Shown: piece after piece, positions 10,157-20,500 of the stretch | How the letters are laid out: each line of letters starts with the position of its first letter | Position numbering within the stretch: the stretch's first letter is position 1 | DNA from: Zygotorulaspora mrakii | Taxonomy: Eukaryota > Ascomycota > Saccharomycetes > Saccharomycetales > Saccharomycetaceae | Direction: 5' to 3' | DNA: 64,000 bases | Assembly: GCF_013402915.1 (NCBI RefSeq) | Contig: NC_050720.1 | Span: 1,347,210 to 1,411,209 of the forward strand | Translations under genes and position numbers: made by a program | Notes under the pieces: model-generated | Seen by the model: only the letters and a program-made list of their open reading frames with translations | Told to the model about the DNA's origin: nothing | Databases searched by the model: none

Positions 10157-10164
10157 TATATAAG
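10157..10164 (+). promoter_or_regulatory. TATA box of DAL5
   Basis: TATATAAG, 85 bp before the DAL5 start codon and to the right of the GATAA cluster. Confidence 0.65.
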
Positions 10165-10248
10165 CAGCAGTGTATTCCATTACGTTTAAGTTCAGCAAGA
10201 GAAGACAGCTGAGAAAAACGCTAGAGCTATATTTCACATTGTATCATA

Positions 10249-11904
10249 ATGAGTGGTTCAGCTGGGTCGACCGGCTCAAGTGAAGTCTCGCTGGCTAAGG
10301 AAGCCCTTGATGAGAAGAAACACATCAATGGCGTGACAGCGGATGTGCAAAGTGGTGGCGTCGACGTGGAGAATATTCTAAGTACAGTGATTTCTCCTAG
10401 CGGCAAGGAAGTTGTTATTCGGGAGAAGGACGTGGACGATGCCATGAGATTGGCGGATGAGGCCAAGAATTTGATTGTCACGCCGGAGGAAGATCGTAGA
10501 CTTTGCTGGAAGATTGATTTGTGTATGTTTCCGCTGATGTGCTTGCTGTACGCCGTGCAATTCATGGATAAAATTTCCACCAGTTCTGCTGCTATCATGG
10601 GTCTAAGAGAAGATTTACACATGCATGGTAATCAATACTCGTGGGTCGGATCTGCGTTTTATTTCGGTTACCTGTTCTTCAATCTCGGGCCTGGTCAGTA
10701 TATTTTCCAAAAGACGAAAAAAATGTCAAAACTGCTTGCCGTTTTCATTATTATTTGGGGGTTGATTTTAGCACTACATGCTGCACCAACAGTTAACTAT
10801 GCTTCTTTCATCTTCTTAAGGGTGCTGTTGGGATGTGCCGAAAGTATGGTTACTCCATGTTTCACAATTATCACTTCTCAATACTGGAAACAGGAGGAAC
10901 AATTCACGAGAATTTCCATTTGGTTCGGTATGAACGGTTTGGGTTCCATTATGCTTAGTGCAATCGCTTACGGCCTGTACATCAGGAATGGTACTTATTC
11001 GATTGAATCATGGAAAATTCTTTTCATCATTACGGGTGTTATTACTATAGTCCTTGGATTCTTGATTGGATTCTGGATCCCTGATGATCCAACTAACGCT
11101 CGTTTCCTGACCGAAAGAGAAAAACTAATGGTTATAGCAAGAATCAGATCAAATCAACAAGGTTATGGTAATCATAAAATCAAAAAGCATCAGATTCTTG
11201 AAGCCGTGAAAGATATCAGAACTTGGTTATACTTCTTATTTACGGTCAGTTCAAACATTCCAAATGGTGGTATCACAAATTTCATGTCTATCCTTTTGCA
11301 CTCGGATTTCGATTATTCTTCTAGAGATAGTTTACTAATGACGTTACCAACAGGTGCTGTAGAACTTGTTGGTTGCCCTCTATTTGGCATCCTTGCAATG
11401 TACTCGGTTAACAGGCGTTACCCAATTTTGAAACATAAGCTAACATGGGCCTTATTTTCTGCGGTATTAGCTTTGATTGCTAGTTGTATGTTAGGCTTTG
11501 CCAATAGTAGTAAGAGTGCAAGACTAGCTGGTGCCTATTTATGGTACATTTCCCCAGTCTCATTCATTTGTGTTTTAGCTAATATAAGTGCAAATTCCTC
11601 TGGTTACACCAAAAAATGGACAGTCTCCTCCATTAACTTGGTTGCTTATGCAGCAGCAAATTTGGCTGGTCCACAAACATTTGTCTCTACTCAGGCTCCT
11701 GGTTATCAAGGTGCAAAAATCGCTATGGTGGTTTGTTACGCTTGTATGATAGTTATCCTCGGTGTTCTTTTCTTTGTTAACTGGAGGGAAAACAAAAGGC
11801 GTGATAAGCTTGCTGCTGAGAGGGGCAAAGATGAATCTTTTGAGAATACAGAATTCGCCGATCTAACCGACTTTGAAAATCCTAATTTCAGATACACTCT
11901 ATAA
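10249..11904 (+). CDS. DAL5: Dal5, allantoate/ureidosuccinate permease
   Basis: 551 residues, a major facilitator of the anion:cation symporter family with about 12 membrane spans. It resembles S. cerevisiae Dal5 (543 aa) along its whole length: TPEEDRRLCWKID before the first span, MCLLYAVQFMDKISTSSAAI, RVLLGCAESMVTPCFTIIT, IPNGGITNFMSILL, and the cytoplasmic tail ending FADLTDFENPNFRYTL. Dal5 brings allantoate, ureidosuccinate and some dipeptides through the plasma membrane. Its position is odd: S. cerevisiae DAL5 (YJR152W) is subtelomeric on chromosome X and not beside CNB1 or YLR419W, so the gene has moved in one of the two lineages. A tRNA and LTR remnants sit at the left junction. It is convergent with CNB1. 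Confidence 0.95.
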   Translation: MSGSAGSTGSSEVSLAKEALDEKKHINGVTADVQSGGVDVENILSTVISPSGKEVVIREKDVDDAMRLADEAKNLIVTPEEDRRLCWKIDLCMFPLMCLLYAVQFMDKISTSSAAIMGLREDLHMHGNQYSWVGSAFYFGYLFFNLGPGQYIFQKTKKMSKLLAVFIIIWGLILALHAAPTVNYASFIFLRVLLGCAESMVTPCFTIITSQYWKQEEQFTRISIWFGMNGLGSIMLSAIAYGLYIRNGTYSIESWKILFIITGVITIVLGFLIGFWIPDDPTNARFLTEREKLMVIARIRSNQQGYGNHKIKKHQILEAVKDIRTWLYFLFTVSSNIPNGGITNFMSILLHSDFDYSSRDSLLMTLPTGAVELVGCPLFGILAMYSVNRRYPILKHKLTWALFSAVLALIASCMLGFANSSKSARLAGAYLWYISPVSFICVLANISANSSGYTKKWTVSSINLVAYAAANLAGPQTFVSTQAPGYQGAKIAMVVCYACMIVILGVLFFVNWRENKRRDKLAAERGKDESFENTEFADLTDFENPNFRYTL

Positions 11905-12023
11905 GGCATACATTTTTATTTTTTCCTGCTTTTGTTATGGTACTCTCCTTTAAAGGAGCCTTTACGTTATTTTACATATCACTCGCTTTAATTTTGTTCT
12001 TCATACTTTCAATCATTTATTAC

Positions 12024-12630
12024 CTATACATCATACTGTAAAGTTAAACTCTTGGCAACTTCTGTTGTTTCAATCGCGCTCATGAATTCTTCAAAACTCA
12101 AATGCCCGTCACCGTCAAGATCATTCTCTACAATTGTTCTATCAACAATTTGCTGCAGTTGTTCATCATCAAGATTGCTGCCCACCATGATTTTAAGTAC
12201 AGCATATAATTCCCCATTAGATATCAATCCATCCTTATCAATATCGTATATTTTGAATGCAAATTTTAATTTCTCCTCCTTGCTGCCTCTACCACTGAAA
12301 ATAGAAAGACCTGTGATAAACTCTTGAAAATCAACACCGCCACTATTATCTGCATCGAATACTTCCATTATACGCCCAGCGAGAGGGTTTGAGGATACTC
12401 CTGGTATTGTCATAAATTCATTTTTATCGATTGATCCTGAATTATCCCTATCTAGTTTCATAAACCTTTTTCTCAACCTTTCAATCTCATCCCTTTCGAC
12501 TATTATTGATCGTAAAAGAAAATATGTTAGCAATATGCCAAATCATCTAACTGCAAAAACAAAAAATTATAAACATACAGTTGGTATCCTCCAACAAATT
12601 GTCAATTACCTTGGAAGAAGCAGCACCCAT
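12024..12630 (-). CDS. CNB1: Calcineurin regulatory subunit B (two exons)
   Basis: Spliced gene: exon 1 is 12579-12630 (52 nt), exon 2 is 12024-12499 (476 nt). Joined they give 175 codons, the S. cerevisiae length. Exon 1 encodes [17 protein letters not shown], with Gly2 available for N-myristoylation; the split codon restores Phe before [12 protein letters not shown]. Four EF hands are visible (for example [52 protein letters not shown]). Cnb1 binds the catalytic calcineurin subunit and confers calcium dependence. An unspliced reading would start inside the intron with [12 protein letters not shown], which is not the real N-terminus. It corresponds to YKL190W, which also has a 5' intron. Confidence 0.97.
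12500..12578 (-). other. CNB1: CNB1 intron (79 nt)
   Basis: On the minus strand it starts with the yeast consensus GTATGT. It has a branch-site match TGCTAAC (consensus TACTAAC with one change) followed 29 nt later by the terminal TAG. It interrupts the Phe codon after Asn17. Splicing restores a calcineurin B reading frame without a gap. Confidence 0.95.
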
Positions 12631-12810
12631 TTTCACACGATGGACTCAATACTTGCTTCGTTTGAAGGGTTCGGTTTTTTTCAAGTGCTTTAGCGATTTA
12701 CTTGTAGAGAGCTACATGCATTCTTTGAACTAAAATACTGAACAAAGCGAGGTCACATGATATGAATAGAATTAATTATAATTAAATTTATATAACTGTT
12801 GACCCACAAT

Positions 12811-14517
12811 CTATCTAGATTTCGGTTTGTTAGTTCTATCAAATTCATAACCGGAAGCTACCCCTGATATTCCCTCTTCGACGGCTGCACCAGATTCATC
12901 ATACCCATCTTGAGATGAATAGTCGCTGCCTAGACCTGTCCATTCACGACTTTGCAAATGGGCCGCGGATGTCGAAACCGTTCCCTTAATGATGACACCA
13001 CCAGCCACATTTTTAGTAAGCTCTCTAGAGCCCATAGCAGGATAGTCTAGCTCCAAGTGCTTAAGTTTTCTAAGCGGTCTGGATGTGCTAATATATTTAC
13101 CAGTTACCGCATCGAAATCTGGAGCTCCTTCGTTTTGGAGGTCCCCAGATAAATCTTTTGCTTCTGCTTTACTGAGATTGGTGCTATCTTCAAAGGCCAC
13201 ATTCATTTGAGTGTTTTCTTGTTCAATTTCGTCGAGAACGGCATCGAAATCGACCACCCATTGTCCAGTCCAGGTTACTTCAGGTTTCAATGCCAAAGTA
13301 AGCTCGTAAGGTGTTATGATTGGCTTGTAAAATTCATTGTGCTGATCTAGAATGATTCCTCCTTGCCCGCAACCCAAAATACACCAAATGTCTACCGGCT
13401 CGAAATTTGCCAACTTTGCAACATTCGGTTTACCAACGACAAATAAATAATGTTTTTTACCACTATCTCGTATATGCTTGACTAAAGTGTTTATTGTTTC
13501 TTTTGTATTCTTTAGAGATAGTGTATTGACCAAAATCCCAATACAACCTGCAGTTCTTGCAACATGCATAAATTTATATCGTTTCATTAAAGATGGATAT
13601 GGCCCCTGCTTTACGCTTGAGGTTTCCGTATCATACAGACTCACTGTCTTGAACTTTGTAGTTAAAAAAAGAAGATGAGGATCTGCAGGAACCGTAATGT
13701 GAAACAAGTCATAATTCTCCTGCAAATTTGCCTCGTCAATTGTTTTCAGCTCCTTATTGGAAGAATAAATAGCTCTGTTTTGGAGCGAAATTAGCTTATT
13801 TGAATGAGATGCTTGATGTTGATCTGATTGTAATATTGTGCAGTTAGAACTAGATGATTTTTCATCAACAACAGCATACAGCAAGTTTTCATATCCATCA
13901 TTCCTCAATATTTCATAAAGCTTTCCAATACATTCACTATGAGGCGCATCTGCCATGAGACAGACCTTTGCCATTTCATCACTATAAGTCTTTTTGAAGC
14001 CCTGTGAAAGTTCGTCAAAATCCAAGTATGGCCGTCCAAAGCAATACAATACTGGCTGACTTTTAATCGCATTCAGACATGCATCACCAAAATGAATAAC
14101 TATGTCTGCGTTTACATGCTCCGAGGCCACCTCATCCACACAGCACGGACTATATGCAGTATCTGCTAGTACCCAGATATTTCTCTTTGCACTTTTTGTG
14201 TCCTTGTCCTGTATCACTAACTTATCTTGCAAAAGTTGTGTCACTGTACTTGAATCTTGAATCAGTTTATCAGGAAATTGTAAAGTAATATTGCGAAAAC
14301 TTTTATTGTGTGTGAAATACTCGGCAATATGTTCGATGTCGTAGTACCTCGCGATGGCTTCTCTCAAGTTTTCATTAGAATCTGGGCCCAAATACGATGA
14401 TCTGTCTGTAACAGTCGACTCGTACTTCGCTAACGTGAACGTGTCTTCAGTTTGGGCAGTAGAGAGTGCCACCGGTACACCAGCATGAACAGTCTCTGAA
14501 TCTAACATTAAATACAC
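12811..14517 (-). CDS. DPH2: Dph2, diphthamide biosynthesis protein
   Basis: 568 residues, similar in layout to S. cerevisiae Dph2 (534 aa, YKL191W). Conserved stretches include ITLQFPDKLIQDSS, WVLADTAYSPCCVDEVASEH, IVIHFGDACLN and ARTAGCIGILVNTLSL, then KKHYLFVVGKPNVAKLANFE and WCILGCGQGG. Dph2 pairs with Dph1 in the radical-SAM-like Fe-S complex that transfers the 3-amino-3-carboxypropyl group to the target histidine of elongation factor 2. The cysteines in AYSPCCVDE, RTAGCIG and ILGCGQ are the expected cluster positions. The C-terminus is acidic and ends SGVASGYEFDRTNKPKSR. The start could be Met1 or Met4. It is divergent from URA4 (183 bp). Confidence 0.95.
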   Translation of the reverse strand: MYLMLDSETVHAGVPVALSTAQTEDTFTLAKYESTVTDRSSYLGPDSNENLREAIARYYDIEHIAEYFTHNKSFRNITLQFPDKLIQDSSTVTQLLQDKLVIQDKDTKSAKRNIWVLADTAYSPCCVDEVASEHVNADIVIHFGDACLNAIKSQPVLYCFGRPYLDFDELSQGFKKTYSDEMAKVCLMADAPHSECIGKLYEILRNDGYENLLYAVVDEKSSSSNCTILQSDQHQASHSNKLISLQNRAIYSSNKELKTIDEANLQENYDLFHITVPADPHLLFLTTKFKTVSLYDTETSSVKQGPYPSLMKRYKFMHVARTAGCIGILVNTLSLKNTKETINTLVKHIRDSGKKHYLFVVGKPNVAKLANFEPVDIWCILGCGQGGIILDQHNEFYKPIITPYELTLALKPEVTWTGQWVVDFDAVLDEIEQENTQMNVAFEDSTNLSKAEAKDLSGDLQNEGAPDFDAVTGKYISTSRPLRKLKHLELDYPAMGSRELTKNVAGGVIIKGTVSTSAAHLQSREWTGLGSDYSSQDGYDESGAAVEEGISGVASGYEFDRTNKPKSR

Positions 14518-14700
14518 AAAGCCAAATGAAGGTTATATCCTTTATTTGCAACAATTATTTAATGTGATGCTTGCGATGAGCTTACGGTTTTTTTCACTGT
14601 TAGAAAACTATTAAAATTTTTTTGATATGTTAAACTTGTAGAGATGAGTAAGATAAAAGAGACAAAAAATACTATCGATATCGAATCTCATTGAAGTGAA

Positions 14701-15804
14701 ATGACTGACGAAATCAACCTAGGTGTGACATGTGATATGCATGTCCACGTAAGAGATGGATCCATGTGCGAATTTGTAACTCCAACTATAAGAGAAGGTG
14801 GTGTTTCGGTAGCATACATTATGCCAAATCTACAACCACCTGTAACAACACTAGAGAGAGTGATCAGATACAAGGAGACTTTGGAAAATATAGCTCCACA
14901 GTCAACATTTTTAATGAGCTTTTATTTATGTGGGGATTTAACACCAGAATTGGTTCACGAAGCGGCCTCAAAAGGCGCAATTCAAGGTGTTAAATGCTAC
15001 CCAGCTGGTGTAACTACCAATTCCGCAGCAGGTGTTGATCCAAACGATTTCAGTGATTTTTATCCTATATTGAAAGCAATGGAGGAAGAGAATCTTATCT
15101 TAAATTTACACGGTGAAAAACCATCAATTAATAATGGGTTAGAAGATGGAAGCGAGGATATTCATGTGTTGAATGCAGAAGAATCATTTCTGCCTGCTTT
15201 AAAAAAGCTTCACCATGATTTCCCAAATCTGAAAATCATCTTGGAACACTGTACATCAGAAGCCGCTATAAATACAATTCATGATATCAACAAAGACATT
15301 AAAAAAGTCGAAGACGTCAAAGTAGCAGCAACAATAACCGCGCATCACCTATACTTGACAATAGATGATTGGGCCGGTAACCCGATCAATTTTTGTAAAC
15401 CTGTTGCTAAATTTCCGAAAGATAAAAGAGCGTTGGTGAAAGCAGCGGTATCGGGGAAGCCATATTTTTTCTTTGGCACAGACTCAGCACCACATCCGTT
15501 AGGTAGCAAAGCTAGACATGTTGGTGTTTGCGCCGGAGTCTTTTCCCAGTCACTGGCAATTCCATACATTGCACAAATATTTGAACACGAGAATGCTTTA
15601 GATAAACTGAGGGGATTTGCATCAGAATTTGGGCTCCGATTTTATAATGTTCAAGAGGCACAGTTGAGGTCGAAAGATGAGGCTATTCTGTATAGAAAGG
15701 ACCAAGTAGTACCGCTGATTATCACTAGTAGGGATGGCATTGAAATCGCACCTTTCAAAGCAGGTGATAAATTAAACTGGTCGGTCAAGTGGAGGAGCAA
15801 GTAG
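14701..15804 (+). CDS. URA4: Dihydroorotase
   Basis: 367 residues; type II dihydroorotase of pyrimidine synthesis (S. cerevisiae Ura4, 364 aa, YLR420W). It converts carbamoyl-aspartate to dihydroorotate in the cytosol. Metal-binding and catalytic features are visible: CDMHVHVRD near residues 11-19 (two zinc histidines), the GVKCYPAG segment with the lysine that becomes carboxylated, NLHGE, LEHCTS, and FFGTDSAPHPLGSK with the catalytic aspartate. It is convergent with RPN13, as in S. cerevisiae. Confidence 0.97.
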   Translation: MTDEINLGVTCDMHVHVRDGSMCEFVTPTIREGGVSVAYIMPNLQPPVTTLERVIRYKETLENIAPQSTFLMSFYLCGDLTPELVHEAASKGAIQGVKCYPAGVTTNSAAGVDPNDFSDFYPILKAMEEENLILNLHGEKPSINNGLEDGSEDIHVLNAEESFLPALKKLHHDFPNLKIILEHCTSEAAINTIHDINKDIKKVEDVKVAATITAHHLYLTIDDWAGNPINFCKPVAKFPKDKRALVKAAVSGKPYFFFGTDSAPHPLGSKARHVGVCAGVFSQSLAIPYIAQIFEHENALDKLRGFASEFGLRFYNVQEAQLRSKDEAILYRKDQVVPLIITSRDGIEIAPFKAGDKLNWSVKWRSK

Positions 15805-15883
15805 TCTGTATACAAATTTATTTCAAATTAAATCATTAAAGAACGTAAGTACCTTTGACGCTTTTGCCGTTTTTAAAAGATAT

Positions 15884-16348
15884 TTAGCTGTCTTTCATCT
15901 CTACGTCATTGTCCGCTTCCTCAACCGCGTTTGCATCCCCATCAGCATCCTCGTCCTCATTTCTGTTCAGTATCTTGGCCATCTTATCGAAAATCTTCTC
16001 GTCCTTCTCACTCAATTCATTCAATGCAAGACTTCTACCATTTTTTTCCTGCAACCAGAACAGATATCTCTGATTTGAAGAGAACACCAGGGCAAATACT
16101 CTACCGTTCTTACTTGACTTTATAGGGGCCCATACCGTTTCTCCGGGAATCAGAATTAATGATATGACACTCAAGTCTTTAGCCACGGGTTTCTCTATAG
16201 GACGCCATTCAAGTTCCCAAAATCCCAGTTCTTCCTCTTCATGTGGCTTGATTTCGATTTCACCTTGACATGCTATCGGCGTACACAGGCGCGATTCTTC
16301 GTTATACTCACACACTCCAGCCCTAAAAGTAAATGCCTGAGAACTCAT
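15884..16348 (-). CDS. RPN13: Rpn13, proteasome ubiquitin receptor
   Basis: 154 residues (S. cerevisiae 156, YLR421C). The Pru (PH-like) domain covers roughly residues 1-115: TFRAGVCEYNE, GFWELEWRPIE, LSVISLILIPGETVWAPIKS, RYLFWLQEKN. The C-terminal 35 residues are acidic, and the C-terminal DEUBAD domain of animal Rpn13 is absent, as in budding yeast. Rpn13 sits on Rpn2 in the 19S particle and binds ubiquitin chains. A PACE element lies 79 bp upstream of the start. Confidence 0.96.
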   Translation of the reverse strand: MSSQAFTFRAGVCEYNEESRLCTPIACQGEIEIKPHEEEELGFWELEWRPIEKPVAKDLSVISLILIPGETVWAPIKSSKNGRVFALVFSSNQRYLFWLQEKNGRSLALNELSEKDEKIFDKMAKILNRNEDEDADGDANAVEEADNDVEMKDS

Positions 16349-16426
16349 AACACAGAGATATACAATGTAACTCTATAAGCGGCTAGTTTTATCATTGTAG
16401 TAAATGCCGATGTTCATAAACTGCTG

Positions 16427-16435
16427 TTTGCCACC
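16427..16435 (-). promoter_or_regulatory. PACE (Rpn4-binding) element upstream of RPN13
   Basis: The minus strand reads GGTGGCAAA, the exact core of the proteasome-associated control element bound by Rpn4 in S. cerevisiae, located 79 bp before the RPN13 start. It implies that RPN13 is co-regulated with other proteasome genes. The divergent CinA-domain gene shares this intergenic region. Confidence 0.8.
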
Positions 16436-16617
16436 TTTTACGTATGACCATACAAAATGTACGCGCCGGGTAACAGCTATGAGCGCTCCTGAAGTTCACA
16501 CTAGAAGTATATACGGTTATGCAAGGGCATTTCAATAATGCTCTCAATTATTCGTTGGCCAGTACAATAAAAATATCAATAACAAGGACCAGTTTCTTCT
16601 ATCAGTACCAATTAGCG

Positions 16618-17202
16618 ATGGAATTTCCTCCTCCAAGAGCTGTTGAGCTTGTCACAGCGATTTCTGAGATCTTGAAAGAACGCAAGGAAACTGTAGCCGT
16701 AAGCGAGGCGGCATGCGGTGGTCTCATATCGAGCTATCTGGTATCTGTCCCGGGTGCCTCTGTGTGGTTTTACGGTGGCACAATGGTGTACAGTCTGAAA
16801 TCGAGACTGAAACTCAGCGGCTGGGAATCAGAAGATATCGATAATTACACTGGACCCAGCCAAAACGTAGCCCTGAGACTGGCACGGAACCTTCGTCTAG
16901 AGCTCGGAGCTACTTATACACTGAGCGAGACCGGGTACGCTTCTACACCTCTTGCAACGTCAGATAAGGACCCGGATGCCGCAAGTAAGACTGGTGATGT
17001 ATATTTTGGTATTTCTGCTCCAAACAGAGATACCTCCCACGTATTTAACACTGGCGAGACCGATCGTTGTCGAAACATGCAACTGTTCGCCACAAAGGGA
17101 CTTGAGCTATTGCTCCAAGAGCTCCAGCATCGTGTCGAAGAGGAACAGGCCAGTTTGCCAGTCGGAAAGAAACAAAAACAAACCCAGCGAATCAATGAAT
17201 GA
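16618..17202 (+). CDS. CinA C-terminal domain protein (NMN deamidase-like)
   Basis: 194 residues from the ATG at 16618. An upstream in-frame ATG at 16519 would add 33 residues of non-conserved sequence, so I prefer the internal start MEFPPPRAVE. The protein is a single CinA C-terminal (PncC-like) domain: VAVSEAACGGLISSYLVSVPGAS (family pattern ESCTGG...PGAS, with Ala-Ala-Cys here), FYGGTMVYSLKSR, LSETGYAS and GDVYFGIS. Bacterial PncC deamidates nicotinamide mononucleotide; in fungi the role is not established. The gene lies between RPN13 and DCK1, which are adjacent in S. cerevisiae (YLR421C, YLR422W), where it is missing. It was therefore lost there or gained here. The tail (about 30 residues, KKQKQTQR) is basic. 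Confidence 0.8.
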   Translation: MEFPPPRAVELVTAISEILKERKETVAVSEAACGGLISSYLVSVPGASVWFYGGTMVYSLKSRLKLSGWESEDIDNYTGPSQNVALRLARNLRLELGATYTLSETGYASTPLATSDKDPDAASKTGDVYFGISAPNRDTSHVFNTGETDRCRNMQLFATKGLELLLQELQHRVEEEQASLPVGKKQKQTQRINE

Positions 17203-17557
17203 ACTGGAATGAGCAGATCTAAGCAATGTTCCATGCAAGAGTTTTTTCTATTCATGTAGAGAACAGCAGACGTATTCAACGATGGTGGTAAAAAAACTCT
17301 TCTAAGGCCTTTCGGACGTTATGTGACAATGGAAGATTTATCTTGAAAAAGTAATAGACCTAAAATAAAAGCTGCCCGTATAGCCTTGTGTCTGCAAAAT
17401 TTATCATATATACATATAAATAAATAGTTAGTGCCCAAATCACGATTGAGGTGGCTGGTTCGAGCTTCGAAGTTCTTGCTTTTTCGTTTTTTGTCTAATA
17501 AGCAATCACAGGGCATAAGCCATTGATAAAGGCAGTTCAGAGAAGAGATCGGAAATT
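17203..17557. other. Intergenic, DCK1 promoter
   Basis: 355 bp between two tandem genes. AT-rich with a short TATATACATATAAATAAA tract near 17406; no other feature seen. Confidence 0.45.
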
Positions 17558-20500
17558 ATGGAGTCAGAGGATAAGGTTGTTTGGCAACCTACAAAGAGCT
17601 TCTTTCGAGGCATCGTTAAGAAGCCTTTTTTGCCATTGAAACGGCATCCGGAATTGGCGAATCATAATGATCATTTTTTTGACCTGTACTGTGGTGACGA
17701 GGTATATCTTTTCGAAGAGACGACGGATAATAAATGGTTTAGGGGTTATTTCCGATGGAATCCTTTACCTGAGGCTTATATTTCAGGTATGAAGGCTGCA
17801 GATGATAAGTTTCCGCACTTGAGAAGTAAGTTGGTGATTGTACCTCGTAAATACGTGGAGATAAATGATAGAAGTCCAGTCAAAGAAGTGTCTTTTTTAA
17901 AGCTCCCCAATCGTAAAGACTTCGAACAAGATGTTAGTGAGCAGTGCAAGTCGACGTGTCTTTATCAAAGTATAGAATCAAGCAAAAACGATCTCAACGG
18001 AGAAATACGTTCAAGGAAACCTGCCAGGCCTTCCTTTCCATACTTTCGTTACCAGAATACGCCACTAGTAAAAGATTTGGGCCCAACTTTAGCTTTGTTA
18101 GCATCTCACATTTATTCAATGTATGCAGCAGGGGAGTTTGTTATATATAAAAAATTGGCAAAGGTATTTTACGAACTGGAATCGATACGAATGAGATTAC
18201 TTTTCGATCTGTTGACAGCGACAGAAGCTGTTGATATTATTAGATCAATCAGTTGCCTCCTGGCGAATATAAGCAAGTTGATGAGCTCAAGGTCTCAAGC
18301 AGATGCCCTAGATGGTTCATCGAATAAGGTGACGTCAGATCCGGCAGGTTCAGAAGCTATATTTGGTCGTGATCTTACGACAGGTAAACTTTTGTCTTAC
18401 GACCATGAAACTTTATCTTCGCTCACATACAATTCTATGCTTCATGGACTGCACAAGGATTTTCCTCAATCGGGAGCAAAGCTATTGCAAACTGAATTTT
18501 GCAAGAATAAGATTTTTGATGAAAGTCATTCGCATGTTTTAGTGGATGTATTTAATGTCACGAGTGATTCAAGTATTGGCAATCCCAAACTGAATAATGT
18601 GAGTGCTTCAATGTATATATGTTCAAGTACTGAGAGGCTCACAGAACCATTTACCGTTGATATGGACTCAAAGAAGCACTCTTCTCTAAATTCAGTCTCA
18701 GCTGCTCTATTTAGAAACATTTGCTCCTCTCAGCTGGAAAGGAAAAATATTTTCTTGGTTGTTTTGTTAACAGAAAAAATTCCAATTACTATTTCTAGCG
18801 GTAATAATTTTGAAGCACCCTTCATCCCTTTTACTCCGGGAGAAGGAGGTTCACTAACGCATATAAGAAAAGGTATAGCTGCAGGAGCTGTCGATATCAC
18901 AAGAATTTTCAGCAAATTCAATGAATCCAATGCAGATCTATCAGTCGCTTTTAAATTCAAAATCAATTTGTATACATCATTTTCAAGTAGGGCACCTGAA
19001 CATCAGAATAATCAAAATAATCAAAATAGTATTTGGACTGAAGGAAATAAAGGCTGGGGAGCGTTAGTGGATCGAATTATTTCAGATTCCAGCAAGGGGA
19101 TCGCGGTAAATCCAAGAGCAACTTCTATTTTAGCCACCATAAAGGAGATTCGCGCCAATACAAATAATTCAGCCGCAGACTCAACATCGGCGATCAAGTC
19201 AGTTCCGACTTTCTTCTATGATACCTTCTCTGAACCTATGGAAAGAATATACCTTTCCTTAGGAAGAGTTGCATTCTCCGGTAATTTATCAACGAATGTT
19301 CAGACATTAACAATCCGATTATCTTCTAGAAATGAGAAAATCAGGTTCAGTAGAACAGCGGGTGAGAATCTTCAGAACTCATGGGAATTTGTGTCAGTAC
19401 GACCCGGTGAAAGCATAGGAGGAGTTATTAGAGTTGAAGGATTAGAATATATGCAAGATAGCGAGTCTCTTCAATTTTTAGCTTATATGAACGGAATACT
19501 GATGGCAAAATCATATATTCACATAAAAAAAGATGGCAAATTTTTGAGTTATAAAAAGTATACGGGTCTTCAGTTGGCAAATTCTATGAGAGAACCTATT
19601 TTAGTTTTAGAGTTTGCATCTGAATACAAAGGTAAAAAATACAATATGGATGAATCGCTAGAAGCATTTCTAGAAATCCCAAAGCTTTACAAGAGTGGCA
19701 GTTTAAAATTCGTTTCGACCACTTTACAAGTTCTCTCGAACTTAGGATCATTAACTTTTGATCAACAGCACACACATTTTGAAGAGCTTCTAGAAACATA
19801 TCTAGAAATATTTCGCTTCTTTGAGGTTAGAGACAGCGAAGACTTTCCAGAGGAATTGCAGGAAAAAACTTTCACTTCTTTTGTCGAGTTTGTTGATAAG
19901 CTTTTGATAAAAAATCATAGGTTTAAAGCCGCATTCCATAAATATTACAGAGATGCATTACAAGGCAGAATGGATATTCCAGATAGCGGAAAGATCATTT
20001 TAAAACACATGACGAAGCAATTCAGTAATGGTTATAGAGGGTGGGACGCATCCGGAACGCGTGTAGCAAGATCATCGCTTTATCTCTTGATGCTTTCAGT
20101 CATTTCCTCACAGAGATCGAAAAATGATTGGAGGACTTCATTTCAGCTGTTTTTTAGTCAAGTCTGCCAATTCCTTGCTAGTACTAGTAATGTCATCACA
20201 AAAGATCAAATAACGATACTGCAAAATTTTGAACATTGGCTCGAAATTATTAAAGTATATTACGAGCCCGAAAGTCTGGTTCAGTTCTCCTTAGGTTTAC
20301 TGCAGGGATGTCATAGTAGAGAGAAAAATATGGATATTGGCTCAAGAAAGTTATCACAGGTGGAAGAGCGCTATTCTACAGCAAAGTTAGGCTTGATCCG
20401 TCAAATTCTTGTAAATACTTCTTTGTGTGACTATCTTTTTACATTGGGAACAGATAAAATGATGAGGTCAGCTTTTATTTCTAAATGTATCGATTGGGCA

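Larger units (their letters stand above)
8886..10248. other. Gene-less spacer with a GC-rich patch, upstream of DAL5
   Basis: 1.36 kb without a recognisable gene. The open frames at 9039-9323 (minus) and 9613-9927 (plus) have no family features. About 9,320-9,370 and 9,640-9,850 are clearly richer in G+C than the surrounding DNA (CGCCTCGCCCCGCCCCACGT; GCCGGCGCAGAATAAGCGCC). The right part holds the DAL5 promoter described separately. Confidence 0.5.
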
